The position numbers were made by a program, and so were the translations under genes. Shown here one piece after another: positions 34,867-43,682 of a stretch of DNA of 64,000 nucleotides; position 1 is the stretch's first letter; each line of letters starts with the position of its first letter. Location: the NCBI RefSeq assembly GCF_900088415.1, contig NZ_FLLQ01000011.1, positions 62,001 through 126,000 of the forward strand. Direction: 5' to 3'. The notes beneath the pieces are model-generated. The model was not told the DNA's origin. It worked only from the letters and a program-made list of their open reading frames with translations, and did not search any database. Source of the stretch: Vibrio mediterranei (lineage in GTDB: Bacteria > Pseudomonadota > Gammaproteobacteria > Enterobacterales > Vibrionaceae).

Positions 34867-35343
34867 TTAAACCGCCCCTTCAAAACCAAACTGTCGCCAC
34901 GCTTCATAGGAAATAATCGCCACCGCATTGGATAGGTTTAAACTGCGTGCATCTGGCATCATCGGAATGCGAATGCGTTGCTCCATCGGTAGACTTTCAA
35001 TCACTTCTGCGGGCAGGCCGCGGGTCTCTGGTCCAAATAGCAATACATCACCTTGCTGGTACTTCGCATCCGTGTGATGGCCGGTGGTTTTTGTGGTGCA
35101 AGCAAACAAGCGGTAGCTCGGATTGTTCTCTTCAAGGTAAGCGATAAAGGCGGCGTAGTCTTTATGACGTTTGACGCGAGCTAGATCATGATAGTCGAGA
35201 CCGGCGCGACGCACTTTCTTCTCTTCTAAATCAAAACCAAGTGGCTCAATTAGGTGTAGGTTTGCGCCACAGTTGGCACAAAGTCGGATGATGTTTCCGG
35301 TATTAGGAGCAATTTCTGGCTCGTAAAGGGCGATATCAAACAT
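34867..35343 (-). CDS. trmL: tRNA (cytidine(34)-2'-O)-methyltransferase TrmL
   Basis: A 158-residue SPOUT-class methyltransferase (E. coli TrmL/YibK 157) that methylates the wobble ribose in tRNA-Leu isoacceptors. The knotted SAM-binding motifs are visible: NTGNIIRLCANCGANLHLIEPLGF, LLFGPETRGLP and the C-terminal IPMMPDARSLNLSNAVAIISYEAWRQ. In E. coli the gene is next to cysE; here it is downstream of and convergent with rpmG. Confidence 0.95.
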   Translation of the reverse strand: MFDIALYEPEIAPNTGNIIRLCANCGANLHLIEPLGFDLEEKKVRRAGLDYHDLARVKRHKDYAAFIAYLEENNPSYRLFACTTKTTGHHTDAKYQQGDVLLFGPETRGLPAEVIESLPMEQRIRIPMMPDARSLNLSNAVAIISYEAWRQFGFEGAV

Positions 35344-35438
35344 ATTGGCTGTCGACTCATACTAAACAATGAGATGAGTATACCTGAAGAGTAAAAAGAA
35401 CGGCATCCTTCAAGCTTATCGTTATCCTGAAAACTATC

Positions 35439-35797
35439 GTCATCCCCCTGTAGGCGGGGAGCTACCCAAAGTGCACACCAAGCCTCATGTAGATTCCTGT
35501 CTACACAGGAATGACGACGTTGTAGAGTACGTCGTAGCTAAAATTGTCGTCATCCCCGCGAAGGCGGGGAGCTACCCATAGCGCGCATCAAGCCTCAAGT
35601 AGATTCCTGTCTACACAGGAATGACGACGTTGTAGAGTACGTCGTAGTTAAAATTGTCGTCATCCCCGCGAAGGCGGGGAGCTACCCATAGCGCGCATCA
35701 AGCCTCAAGTAGATTCCTGTCTATACAGGAATGACTATGCTATAGAGTATGTCGTAACCCCAATTATCGTCGCCTCTGCGCAGGCAGAAGTGACGAG
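35439..35797. repeat. Tandem array of 110-bp palindromic intergenic repeats
   Basis: Three nearly identical 77-bp units (35439-35515, 35549-35625, 35659-35735), each starting GTCATCCCC and ending GGAATGAC, are separated by 33-bp spacers with a GACGTTGTAGAGTACGTC core. A degenerate fourth copy runs to about 35797. Within each unit two hairpins are visible: CCCCGCGAAGGCGGGG and TTCCTGTCTACACAGGAA. Units 2 and 3 are almost identical; unit 1 differs at several positions. It is a REP/miniature-element type of non-coding repeat between trmL and the carboxypeptidase gene, not a CRISPR array. There is no gene in the 470-base interval. Confidence 0.92.
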
Positions 35798-35814
35798 ATA
35801 CTCTAACTGCGAGA

Positions 35815-36939
35815 TTAAAGCTTATCCGTCACAGCTAGCGTTGCCGCTACCATGTCATGACCAAACTTAATACTGCGCTCTGGTGACCAACCGTAGAAAG
35901 GATCGGGATAGTTGTTGTTATCCTTAAATGGCATTTCAATAGTGTAAGACAAGCACTTAAATTGCTCTGCAACCCAATTAGAGCCAACCGTTAGGTTAGC
36001 CTTGCCCGGTTCATCCTTATCATAGCCATAGTCGTCTTGGAACTCAGGTGTGATAGTCAGTAGTGCCTGTTTGAACGCCGATTCAAGTGATGCTAAGCGC
36101 TCATCATAAGATGGGATCCCTTCAGAGCCAGCAGCAAAGTTGTATGGAATTGCTTCGTCACCGTGAATATCAAGGAACATATCCACACCGGCTTGCAGCA
36201 TACGTTCACGTACTAGATAGACTTCAGGGCTCTGTTCCATAGAAGGCGTTTGCCATTCACGGTTAAGGTTCACGCCCACTGCATTGGTTCTAAGGTGGCC
36301 GCGAATGCTGCCATCAGGGTTCATATTTGGTACCACATACACAACGGCTTGCTCAAGTAAGGCTTGAGCGGCGGTGTCGCTGTCATCAACAAGACGCTGA
36401 ATTAGGCCTTCAATAAACCATTCCGCCATAGACTCACCTGGATGCTGGCGTGCAATGATCCAAATGTTCTTCTTACCTTCTTCTGGCTCACCAAACGTTA
36501 GCAACGACATATCGTTACCATCAAGAGTATGGCCTAGAGTTTCAAGGGTGCAGTGGTGCTCGTTTTGAGCCATGTGCAATAAGTCGAGATGACGATCGTA
36601 GCTGTAGGGAGCAAAGTAAGCGAAGTACATTGAGCTTCTCTCTGGAAGGAAGCTACAGCTCAAGGTGTCGCCGTCAAAGTCACAAGGAATACGAAACCAC
36701 TCCTCACGATCGTAGGACGCGACAATATCGTATCCCTTCCAGCCCTCTGGATAGGCTGACTTAGCTAAGTCTATGATCTTAATAGTGTGTGCTAGCTCAG
36801 GTGTTGACTCCAAGCGAAAGTGAAACCACTGATAAAATTCTGACTGATTGTCGTTGACGATTTTAACTTGGATATCATCTTTGTCATCGGCTTTGACTAC
36901 TTGGATATTGCCACTTTCAAAGTTGCTGAAGATTTTCAT
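35815..36939 (-). CDS. M14-family zinc carboxypeptidase, cytosolic (Nna1/CCP-like)
   Basis: A 374-residue metallopeptidase resembling the cytosolic carboxypeptidase branch of M14. An N-terminal beta-sandwich domain (~1-120, GNIQVVKADDKDDIQVKIVND; YQWFHFRLES) is followed by the catalytic domain with zinc ligands His and Glu in ARQHPGESMAEW and His in FLDIHGDEAIP. The substrate-binding Asn-Arg is in GVNLNREWQTPS and the catalytic Glu in SYTIEMPFKD. There is no signal peptide, so it is cytoplasmic. In eukaryotes the branch deglutamylates tubulin; the bacterial substrate is unknown to me. The start at the Met of MKIFSNFESG was chosen over one 11 codons upstream on protein fit; the ribosome-binding site is weak. 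Confidence 0.85.
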   Translation of the reverse strand: MKIFSNFESGNIQVVKADDKDDIQVKIVNDNQSEFYQWFHFRLESTPELAHTIKIIDLAKSAYPEGWKGYDIVASYDREEWFRIPCDFDGDTLSCSFLPERSSMYFAYFAPYSYDRHLDLLHMAQNEHHCTLETLGHTLDGNDMSLLTFGEPEEGKKNIWIIARQHPGESMAEWFIEGLIQRLVDDSDTAAQALLEQAVVYVVPNMNPDGSIRGHLRTNAVGVNLNREWQTPSMEQSPEVYLVRERMLQAGVDMFLDIHGDEAIPYNFAAGSEGIPSYDERLASLESAFKQALLTITPEFQDDYGYDKDEPGKANLTVGSNWVAEQFKCLSYTIEMPFKDNNNYPDPFYGWSPERSIKFGHDMVAATLAVTDKL

Positions 36940-37037
36940 CGGCTGAGTTCTCTTTATTCTGTGTTTGAGCAAGACGTCGAGGCTACCACATACCGCGCCT
37001 ATTTGAGTATAAATACAATGTCAGTTTCGTGCCGACT

Positions 37038-38426
37038 TTATAGCGGGAGCTCAACATGCATCTTTAAACCTCCTAAATGGCTTCGCGATGCTGTTATCTG
37101 ACCACTATGCTGCAAGATTGCGCTCTGTGTTATAGCAAGTCCCAAACCCGTGCCTCCGGAATCTCTATCGCGAGCTGTTGATACGCGGTAGAAAGGACGG
37201 AAAATATCTTGTAGCTCGTCATCTGGTACGCCTGGACCGTCATCCTCCACAGTAATCAGCAATGTCTCTTTATGAGTAGACAGGGTAATATCAATAGTGG
37301 TTGTGCCGTAGCGAATGGCATTTCTTACGATGTTCTCAATAGCACTCATGAGCAGTTTTGGGTTACCAGTGACTGTGACGTCTGGGATAGTGGTAAAGCG
37401 TAAGGTCTTGCCTACTTGCTCTGCTTCAAACTCTGCATCGCTGAAGATCTCTTCCCATAAGCTACTAGCTGGTTGTGACTCGCGTGTTACATGGCTGTCA
37501 GTGTTCATGCGTGACAGCTCTAAAAGCTCGCCAATCATCTGTTCTAACCGTTGTGCTTCAGTATCAATACGCAACAGTTCTTGGCTTTCACCTTGCTTAC
37601 GAGTTGCGAGTGCCGTTGCCATTCTCAAGCGAGTAAGTGGCGAGCGTAGTTCATGAGAAATATCGGACAATAAACGCTGCTGTCCAGAGATCATTTGATT
37701 CACGGCCATTACCATTTGGTTAAAGCTGCTGCCTGCTTGCTTGAACTCGGATGTGCCTTTTTCCAACTCAGGATCCTGCTTGAACTCACCATTTGCCACT
37801 CGCTTCGCTGCACGCTCTAATCTTCTCGCGGGTTGGCTTAATGCCCATGCGAGCCATAAGAGTAGTGGGGTACTGACCGCCATCACGGCAAATAGCAGTT
37901 GGAATGGCTTATCAAACATTCGCAGCAAGAACGGTGGCGGCTCTGTCCAACGTAAGCCGATATACAGATAAAAATTTTGTTTGGCTAGTTTAATCGGAAC
38001 GGGACCTGCGAGCATGTAGCGGCCATACAGTTTCTGCATTGGTGTATCGAATGAGTCAACAGAGGTGATAAAATTCTTGAGGATTTTGGTCTTAAAATCC
38101 GGGTGTTTCTGTGTGCTGAGAATGTTACCTTCTTTATCAACGATAAACATACTTGGGCTACGTGGCTTACGGTTACCCATATGTTTAGGTTCAGGTTTAT
38201 CAAGCTGATAGATAATACGCCCAAGGTTGGTTTGTCCTTCAAAACGTTTTTCTACTTTATCTCTTAAGGACAATAACTGTTGTAGTGGCTCTCCGGAAAT
38301 CTCTTTAGTGACGCGCGGATCAAGGTGCGGTAAAGCAAGCACCGCAATGAGGACCAATAACATGGTAAACCAGAATATGGCAAAGATACGGCCATAAAGG
38401 CTGGTTATCTTGGGCAGTTTCATCAT
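37038..38426 (-). CDS. cpxA: Envelope stress sensor histidine kinase CpxA
   Basis: A 462-residue inner-membrane sensor kinase. TM1 is IFAIFWFTMLLVLIAVLAL (~13-32), the periplasmic sensor runs to ~165, and TM2 (~170-190) is followed by a HAMP domain (LSQPARRLERAAKRVANGEF). The phospho-acceptor His is in LLSDISHELRSPLTRLR, and the ATPase has the N box (ENIVRNAIRYG), G1 (VEDDGPGVP) and G2 (GGTGLGLAI). It is downstream of and 1 base overlapping with cpxR. It phosphorylates CpxR in response to misfolded envelope proteins; CpxP is expected to inhibit it. Confidence 0.95.
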   Translation of the reverse strand: MMKLPKITSLYGRIFAIFWFTMLLVLIAVLALPHLDPRVTKEISGEPLQQLLSLRDKVEKRFEGQTNLGRIIYQLDKPEPKHMGNRKPRSPSMFIVDKEGNILSTQKHPDFKTKILKNFITSVDSFDTPMQKLYGRYMLAGPVPIKLAKQNFYLYIGLRWTEPPPFLLRMFDKPFQLLFAVMAVSTPLLLWLAWALSQPARRLERAAKRVANGEFKQDPELEKGTSEFKQAGSSFNQMVMAVNQMISGQQRLLSDISHELRSPLTRLRMATALATRKQGESQELLRIDTEAQRLEQMIGELLELSRMNTDSHVTRESQPASSLWEEIFSDAEFEAEQVGKTLRFTTIPDVTVTGNPKLLMSAIENIVRNAIRYGTTTIDITLSTHKETLLITVEDDGPGVPDDELQDIFRPFYRVSTARDRDSGGTGLGLAITQSAILQHSGQITASRSHLGGLKMHVELPL

Positions 38427-39109
38427 TATTCCTTAACCAACAAATATCCGCGTCCACGCAGTGTCTTGATACGTGGTTTGCCATCGGCTTTTTCTGGGAG
38501 TTTTTTACGTAAATTCGAGACATGCATATCGACGGCGCGATCGAAAGCAGACAACCTTTTCCCTAGCACATCAAGACTGAGAGACTCTTTAGTTAAAGTC
38601 TCCCCTGGTTTTTGTACGAAATAGTGTAACAGTGCAAATTCTGTAGTAGTTAAGTCTAGTAACTGCCCTTGGCAGTGAGCTTCTTGTTTGCCTGGGAAAA
38701 CTTGAATGTCGTCGAACGACAGGCAATCAGTAGCGGTTGATTCTGGCTTAGATTGAGTGCGACGAAGAATCGCTTTAATGCGAGCGAGCAATTCTCGATC
38801 ACTAAACGGTTTCGGTAAGTAGTCATCGGCGCCAAGCTCTAGACCGATAACACGATCTATTTCCTCACCTTTAGCCGTCAGCATCAAAACAGGGGTTTCC
38901 CACTTTTCGCGTAGTTTCTTTAGGGTATCCATACCATTGAGCCGTGGCATCATGACATCCATCAATACCAGATCGATATCCTGATGCATTGCTTCTAATC
39001 CGGCGATTCCGTCATTAGCCTCAGAGATCTCAAATCCTTCAAAGCTCAAGATGTCTTTAAGTAAGCTGGTTAGCTCGGTATCGTCATCAATGATAAGTAT
39101 GTGTGCCAT
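38426..39109 (-). CDS. cpxR: Response regulator CpxR
   Basis: A 227-residue OmpR-family regulator. The receiver (1-120) has DDDTE near the N-terminus, phospho-acceptor Asp in LVLMDVMMPRLNG and Lys in LPKPFSDREL; the C-terminal winged helix ends RGRGYLLVKE. It is divergent from cpxP with about 170 bases between, where a perfect CpxR box lies, so both cpxRA and cpxP are probably autoregulated by CpxR. Confidence 0.96.
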   Translation of the reverse strand: MAHILIIDDDTELTSLLKDILSFEGFEISEANDGIAGLEAMHQDIDLVLMDVMMPRLNGMDTLKKLREKWETPVLMLTAKGEEIDRVIGLELGADDYLPKPFSDRELLARIKAILRRTQSKPESTATDCLSFDDIQVFPGKQEAHCQGQLLDLTTTEFALLHYFVQKPGETLTKESLSLDVLGKRLSAFDRAVDMHVSNLRKKLPEKADGKPRIKTLRGRGYLLVKE

Positions 39110-39173
39110 AAACTACCTCTATCTTGTCCTGTGCCTTGTAATAATAAAGCGTTAAATATCAGAAAAAGCGATC

Positions 39174-39188
39174 TTTACGATTCTTTAC
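39174..39188 (-). promoter_or_regulatory. CpxR box between cpxR and cpxP
   Basis: On the minus strand it reads GTAAA-GAATC-GTAAA, exactly the CpxR consensus GTAAA-N5-GTAAA. On the plus strand it is TTTAC-GATTC-TTTAC, about 95 bases upstream of the cpxP start and 65 from the cpxR start. Two further half-sites (TTAC/TTTAC) occur at about 39200-39209. Confidence 0.85.
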
Positions 39189-39280
39189 GCTCACTGTACG
39201 TTACTTTACTCACCAGACCCTATTCTATACTCAAGCGCTGCAGAGGCAGCCATGGTATGAATCACATAAGGGTAAAGATT

Positions 39281-39802
39281 ATGAAACTTTCAAAAAAACT
39301 GGTTATCGCTGCAACGGTTCTTCCACTAGCATTAGGTTCAGCAAGCGCATTGGCATACGGTGGTGGCAAAGGTGGTCATCATGGTAAAGGCGGCGAAGGG
39401 ATGTGCGGTGGCTTCGATGGTAAGCGTATGTTCCGTGAACTTGACTTGACGGATGCTCAGAAAGAGCAAATGAAAGAACTTCGTCAGGCAAACAAAGAAG
39501 CCATGAAAGCGAAATTCTCGGGTGACTTTGCTGCTAAGAAAGCAGAAATGCAAGCTCGCCAACAAAAGATGCAAGATCTCGTACTTGCTGACAACTTTGA
39601 TGCGGATGCAGCGAACGCTCTGGCTTCAGAAATGGTACAGCAACAAACAGAGCGTCGTGTTCAAATGCTTGAGAAGCAACACGAAATGCTTAATATTCTA
39701 ACGCCAGAACAAAAAGTGAAGTTCAAAGAGCTTCAGCAAGAGCGAATGGAAAAGTGTTTCTCTAAAATGGAGTCTCGTGCGGAGAAGCGTGCTGCTCAGT
39801 AA
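39281..39802 (+). CDS. cpxP: Periplasmic CpxP/Spy-family stress protein
   Basis: A 173-residue exported protein. The signal peptide is MKLSKKLVIAATVLPLALGS with cleavage after ASALA. A Gly/His-rich segment (YGGGKGGHHGKGGEG) follows, which could bind metal. The body is alpha-helical and carries the two LTxxQ family motifs, LDLTDAQKEQMKEL and ILTPEQKVKFKEL. It represses CpxA and shuttles misfolded proteins to DegP in E. coli. The start ATG at 39281 is preceded by AAGGGTAAAGATT; the longer frame upstream has no support. The CpxR box upstream indicates control by CpxR. Confidence 0.92.
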   Translation: MKLSKKLVIAATVLPLALGSASALAYGGGKGGHHGKGGEGMCGGFDGKRMFRELDLTDAQKEQMKELRQANKEAMKAKFSGDFAAKKAEMQARQQKMQDLVLADNFDADAANALASEMVQQQTERRVQMLEKQHEMLNILTPEQKVKFKELQQERMEKCFSKMESRAEKRAAQ

Positions 39803-39833
39803 CCATAACGAGTTCTTGGTTCGATAATAATAT

Positions 39834-39864
39834 AGCCCCTATGAGCTTTTTAGTCAGAGGGGCT
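39834..39864 (+). terminator. Putative terminator after cpxP
   Basis: Stem AGCCCCT / AGGGGCT with extra TGA/TCA pairing around a T-rich loop, followed by TTCGTTT. Confidence 0.6.
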
Positions 39865-40021
39865 TTCGTTTATACGACGCACCAAAGAATTTTGTCCTCA
39901 GAGCCTCGTCCGAGTATTTGTCACTATTTTGTGTGACATCCAGCACGCTTTTTCTATTTTTGTCATCATTTATCAGTATACTTATACCGTGTTAGCAACA
40001 AGACAGGGAACGAGTGCAAGC

Positions 40022-40933
40022 ATGACAAAGGGCAACTACGCTAAGTTGGTGACTACCGCAGCATGGGCTGCTACCACGATCGCGACTATCCTTCTTATTA
40101 CCAAAGTGGTTACATGGTGGATAACAGGTTCTGTTAGTCTGCTAGCGTCAGTGATCGACTCACTGCTAGATATTGCAGCATCAGTGGTTAATTTACTGGT
40201 GGTGCGCTACTCACTGCAACCTGCTGACAAAGAACATACATTTGGACACGGTAAGGCGGAGTCGTTAGCTGCTCTAGCACAAGCCATGTTCATTTCTGGT
40301 TCCGCTTGCTTTCTTATCTTAAACGGCGTTGATCGTTTCTTTAGACCTCATGAATTGAACTCGCCTGAGCTAGGTATTTATGTCAGCTTTTTTGCGCTAG
40401 TGGTCACCTCTGGTCTAGTTGCATTTCAGAAATACGTGGTGCGCGAAACAGGCAGTCAGGCGATAGCGGCGGACTCGTTACACTATCAAACTGACTTGTA
40501 TATGAACGCCGCTATTATGATCGCGCTCGCCTTGAGTTGGTATGGCATAGGTCAAGCAGACTCAGTATTTGCCATCGGCATTGGTATCTTCATACTGGTA
40601 AGCGCCGTTAAGATGGCTTATGAAGCAATACAGTCATTGCTTGATAGGCAGCTTCCCGAAGAGGAACTCGTCAGAATTCGAGAAGTGTGTAACGAGGTTG
40701 AAGGTGTCATCGGCGTCCACCAACTACGAACACGAATGTCTGGACCAGTGCGTTTTATTCAACTGCATTTAGAGTTAGATGATAACTTGCGCCTGATTGA
40801 TGCTCATAAAATTGCCGATTGTGCAGAAGAGCGATTAATGCTGGAGTTTCCTGAAGCGGATGTCATTATCCATCAAGATCCATACTCTGTTGTGTTATCG
40901 GAAGAAAAACAGCAAAAAGAGCAGGACTGGTAA
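40022..40933 (+). CDS. fieF: Cation diffusion facilitator, ferrous-iron/zinc efflux FieF
   Basis: A 303-residue CDF transporter (E. coli FieF/YiiP 300). It has six membrane segments. The transport-site residues are in SVIDSLLDIAASVVN (TM2) and AADSLHYQTDLYMN (TM5), and the cytoplasmic interface motif in EHTFGHGKAESL. The C-terminal metallochaperone-like domain (~210-290) has HQLRTRMSG and HLELD. The start ATG was chosen before TKGNYAKL because it matches family length; the frame is open for 31 further codons upstream. The order cpxP-fieF-pfkA is the same as in E. coli. Confidence 0.94.
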   Translation: MTKGNYAKLVTTAAWAATTIATILLITKVVTWWITGSVSLLASVIDSLLDIAASVVNLLVVRYSLQPADKEHTFGHGKAESLAALAQAMFISGSACFLILNGVDRFFRPHELNSPELGIYVSFFALVVTSGLVAFQKYVVRETGSQAIAADSLHYQTDLYMNAAIMIALALSWYGIGQADSVFAIGIGIFILVSAVKMAYEAIQSLLDRQLPEEELVRIREVCNEVEGVIGVHQLRTRMSGPVRFIQLHLELDDNLRLIDAHKIADCAEERLMLEFPEADVIIHQDPYSVVLSEEKQQKEQDW

Positions 40934-41208
40934 CCAATACGTAAACAAAAGTGACTGTGAAAGCATTGAGAATGGCAACTTCAAAATCGATTGTCTATTA
41001 TCAAGGCTCATGATAAAAAAGTGCGATTCTGATGTGAATCAACACAATAGTTCTTATAAACTGTAATACTCTTACATAAGTAATAAAGTTACGTCGGTGA
41101 TGTTTTGGGGAACACATCGAAAAATCGTAGCAATAACAACAAATTCCGTGTGTCGCTACTAGGCGGTACACTCAAAATTGAAATTAGATTGCCAAATCGA
41201 GGGTGAGC

Positions 41209-42171
41209 ATGATTAAGAAAATCGGTGTTTTGACAAGTGGTGGTGATGCACCAGGTATGAATGCTGCGGTACGTGGCGTAGTTCGTACGGCTTTGTCAGC
41301 GGATTTAGAAGTATACGGCGTATACGACGGTTACCTAGGTCTGTATGAAGACCGCATCCAGAAACTGGATCGTTCAAGCGTTTCTGACGTTATCAACCGT
41401 GGTGGTACTTTCTTAGGTTCTGCACGCTTCCCAGAGTTTAAAGAAGTGGAAGTCCGCGAAAAAGCGATTGAAAACCTTAAGAAGCACGGTATCGATGCTC
41501 TAGTAGTTATCGGTGGTGACGGTTCGTACATGGGTGCGAAGAAGTTGACTGAAATGGGTTACCCATGTATTGGTCTACCAGGCACTATCGATAACGATAT
41601 CGCAGGTACTGACTACACAATTGGTTACCTAACAGCACTGAACACTGTTATCGATGCGATTGACCGTCTACGTGACACGTCTTCATCTCACCAACGCATC
41701 TCAATCGTTGAAATCATGGGTCGCCACTGCGGTGACTTAACGCTTATGTCTGCGATTGCTGGTGGTTGTGAGTACATCATCACACCAGAAACTGGCTTGA
41801 ACAAAGATCAGCTTATCAACAATATCCAAGACGGTATTGCGAAAGGTAAGAAGCACGCTATCATCGCGCTGACTGAGCTTATGATGGATGCTAACGAGCT
41901 GGCTAAAGAGATTGAGACTGCAACTGGTCGTGAAACTCGTGCAACGGTTCTAGGTCACATCCAACGTGGTGGTCGTCCAACTGCGTTTGACCGCGTACTA
42001 GCGTCTCGCATGGGTAACTATGCAGTACACCTTCTAATGGAAGGTCATGGTGGTCGTTGTGTGGGTATCCAGAAAGAGCAATTGGTACACCATGACATCA
42101 TTGATGCGATCGAGAACATGAAGCGTCCAGTTCGCGACGACCTATTCAAGGTTGCAGAAGAGTTGTTCTAA
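41209..42171 (+). CDS. pfkA: ATP-dependent 6-phosphofructokinase
   Basis: Committing enzyme of glycolysis, fructose 6-phosphate to fructose 1,6-bisphosphate. It has 320 residues as in E. coli PfkA. Nucleotide and substrate motifs: LTSGGDAPGMN, VVIGGDGSYMG, PGTIDNDIAGTD with the catalytic Asp, and EIMGRHCGDL. The ATG at 41209 is preceded by CGAGGGTGAGC; a GTG two codons upstream lies in that ribosome-binding site. About 275 bases upstream separate it from fieF and hold its promoter. Confidence 0.97.
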   Translation: MIKKIGVLTSGGDAPGMNAAVRGVVRTALSADLEVYGVYDGYLGLYEDRIQKLDRSSVSDVINRGGTFLGSARFPEFKEVEVREKAIENLKKHGIDALVVIGGDGSYMGAKKLTEMGYPCIGLPGTIDNDIAGTDYTIGYLTALNTVIDAIDRLRDTSSSHQRISIVEIMGRHCGDLTLMSAIAGGCEYIITPETGLNKDQLINNIQDGIAKGKKHAIIALTELMMDANELAKEIETATGRETRATVLGHIQRGGRPTAFDRVLASRMGNYAVHLLMEGHGGRCVGIQKEQLVHHDIIDAIENMKRPVRDDLFKVAEELF

Positions 42172-42194
42172 CTGACAGCGATTCTAAAGATAAC

Positions 42195-42220
42195 AAACCG
42201 CGGCTTAAGTCGCGGTTTTT
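42195..42220 (+). terminator. Terminator of pfkA
   Basis: AACCGCG / CGCGGTT stem followed by a T run. Confidence 0.85.
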
Positions 42221-42252
42221 ATTTGCCTCAATAAAATGAAGGCATAAAAAAA

Positions 42253-42270
42253 CAGGCTCGAATGAGCCTG
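42253..42270 (-). terminator. Terminator of tpiA
   Basis: CAGGCTC-GAAT-GAGCCTG hairpin; on the minus strand it is followed by a run of seven T. Confidence 0.85.
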
Positions 42271-42293
42271 CTTTTCAGTAATGCAATAAGCGA

Positions 42294-43067
42294 TTACTTA
42301 GCTTTTGCTGCTGCCGCTGCTTTAGCGATTGCTGCGAAGCTCTTAGCATCTAGAGATGCACCACCAACTAGAGCACCGTCGATGTCTGGTTGTGAGAAGT
42401 ATGCTTCAGCGTTCTCTGGCTTAACAGAACCACCGTATTGAATGATTACTTGCTCAGCAACTGCAGCGTCTTTGTCTGCGATTAGAGCGCGGATAGAAGC
42501 GTGGATGCGCTGCGCATCTTCAGCTGTTGCTGCTTTACCAGTGCCGATAGCCCAGATTGGCTCGTATGCGATGATAGCGTCGTTTAGCGCTTCAACACCG
42601 TATGCGTCGATTACTGCGTTGATTTGACGTGCGCAAACTGCTTCAGTTTCGCCCGCTTCGTTTTGAGCTTCAGATTCACCGATACAGAAAACTGGCTTCA
42701 GGCCGTTTTCTTTTAGGAAAGCAAATTTCTTAGCGATGAACTCGTCAGATTCGTTGTGGTATTCACGACGCTCTGAGTGACCAATGATGATGTGAGAAGC
42801 ACCAAAGTCTTTAAGCATTTCTGGAGACATGTCGCCAGTGAATGCACCGCTGTTGTTTAGGTCTGTGTTTTGTGCACCAAGAATGATCTTGTTGCCGCCT
42901 TCAGCGATTACGCGCTCTGCTAGGTCGATGTATAGTGCAGGTGGAGCTACCGCCACGTCTACACCAGTTACGCCTTCAAGTTCAGCGTTTAGGCCAGTTA
43001 GCAGCTCAGTTACCATTGCTTTGCTACCGTTGAGTTTCCAGTTACCCATAACTACAGGTTGACGCAT
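42294..43067 (-). CDS. tpiA: Triosephosphate isomerase
   Basis: A 257-residue TIM barrel that interconverts dihydroxyacetone phosphate and glyceraldehyde 3-phosphate. Active-site residues: Lys in GNWKLNGS, His in IIIGHSERREYH and Glu in AYEPIWAIGTGKAA (loop 6 follows). It is convergent with pfkA, with back-to-back terminators between them. The C-terminus is an Ala/Lys-rich tail (FAAIAKAAAAAKAK). Confidence 0.97.
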   Translation of the reverse strand: MRQPVVMGNWKLNGSKAMVTELLTGLNAELEGVTGVDVAVAPPALYIDLAERVIAEGGNKIILGAQNTDLNNSGAFTGDMSPEMLKDFGASHIIIGHSERREYHNESDEFIAKKFAFLKENGLKPVFCIGESEAQNEAGETEAVCARQINAVIDAYGVEALNDAIIAYEPIWAIGTGKAATAEDAQRIHASIRALIADKDAAVAEQVIIQYGGSVKPENAEAYFSQPDIDGALVGGASLDAKSFAAIAKAAAAAKAK

Positions 43068-43320
43068 GAGATTTTCTCCAAAATCAGTGTTTGTAAAAAA
43101 CGAATGTAAAAAATAAACGTGATTACGAAAGAATATAACAGATTAATTCATGTAGATCATGATTGGGGTCATTTCTTTATCGCTTTGACGTTTTATCCTA
43201 GTAAACAAGTCCAGAAGCTCACCTCAGTGATCCAGTAAACAGAATAATAGAATACTTCTCGGAATTTTCCTTATAGCTTGTTATACCTTGTCGCTTGATG
43301 GTTAAAAATAGGGATGTACC

Positions 43321-43668
43321 ATGCCAAACCTTGTACTGGAGTACTCAAATACAGCGGACGAAAGACTGAATGTTCAGGGGTTGCTGGAAGACTTACACAG
43401 AGTCACGCTAAACTGTGGATTATTCGAGAAAGATTCTGTGAAATCACGCTCTTTACGTAGCCACAATTGGTTGATTGGTGAGTATGGAGACAGTGAAGAT
43501 TTTGTTCATATTAGCTTTGAACTTTTGTCAGGTCGCACTGAGGAGCAGAAAAGAGAGCTTTCGAGAAAGTTAATGGAAGTACTTCGAGAGCAGGCGGGAC
43601 ATATCAAAAGCTTGACGGTCAATGTCCGTGATATGGATAAAAGCTGCTTTCAAAAAATTACCAATTAA
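43321..43668 (+). CDS. 5-carboxymethyl-2-hydroxymuconate delta-isomerase family protein
   Basis: A 115-residue tautomerase-superfamily protein. Pro1 after Met is the catalytic base (MPNLVLEYSNTADE), and SRSLRSHNWLIGEYGD and FVHISFELLSGRTEEQKRELS fit CHMI/HpaF-like isomerases. No other homoprotocatechuate-degradation gene is nearby, so the physiological substrate is uncertain. It is followed 14 bases later by the DUF805 gene, probably in the same transcript. Confidence 0.82.
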   Translation: MPNLVLEYSNTADERLNVQGLLEDLHRVTLNCGLFEKDSVKSRSLRSHNWLIGEYGDSEDFVHISFELLSGRTEEQKRELSRKLMEVLREQAGHIKSLTVNVRDMDKSCFQKITN

Positions 43669-43682
43669 AAAGAGATTATGTG

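Noticed and set aside
35439..35735. Regularly spaced repeats that might be a CRISPR array
   Set aside because: The repeats are 77 bp with internal hairpins, the spacers are similar to each other rather than unique, there are only three copies, and no cas genes are present.
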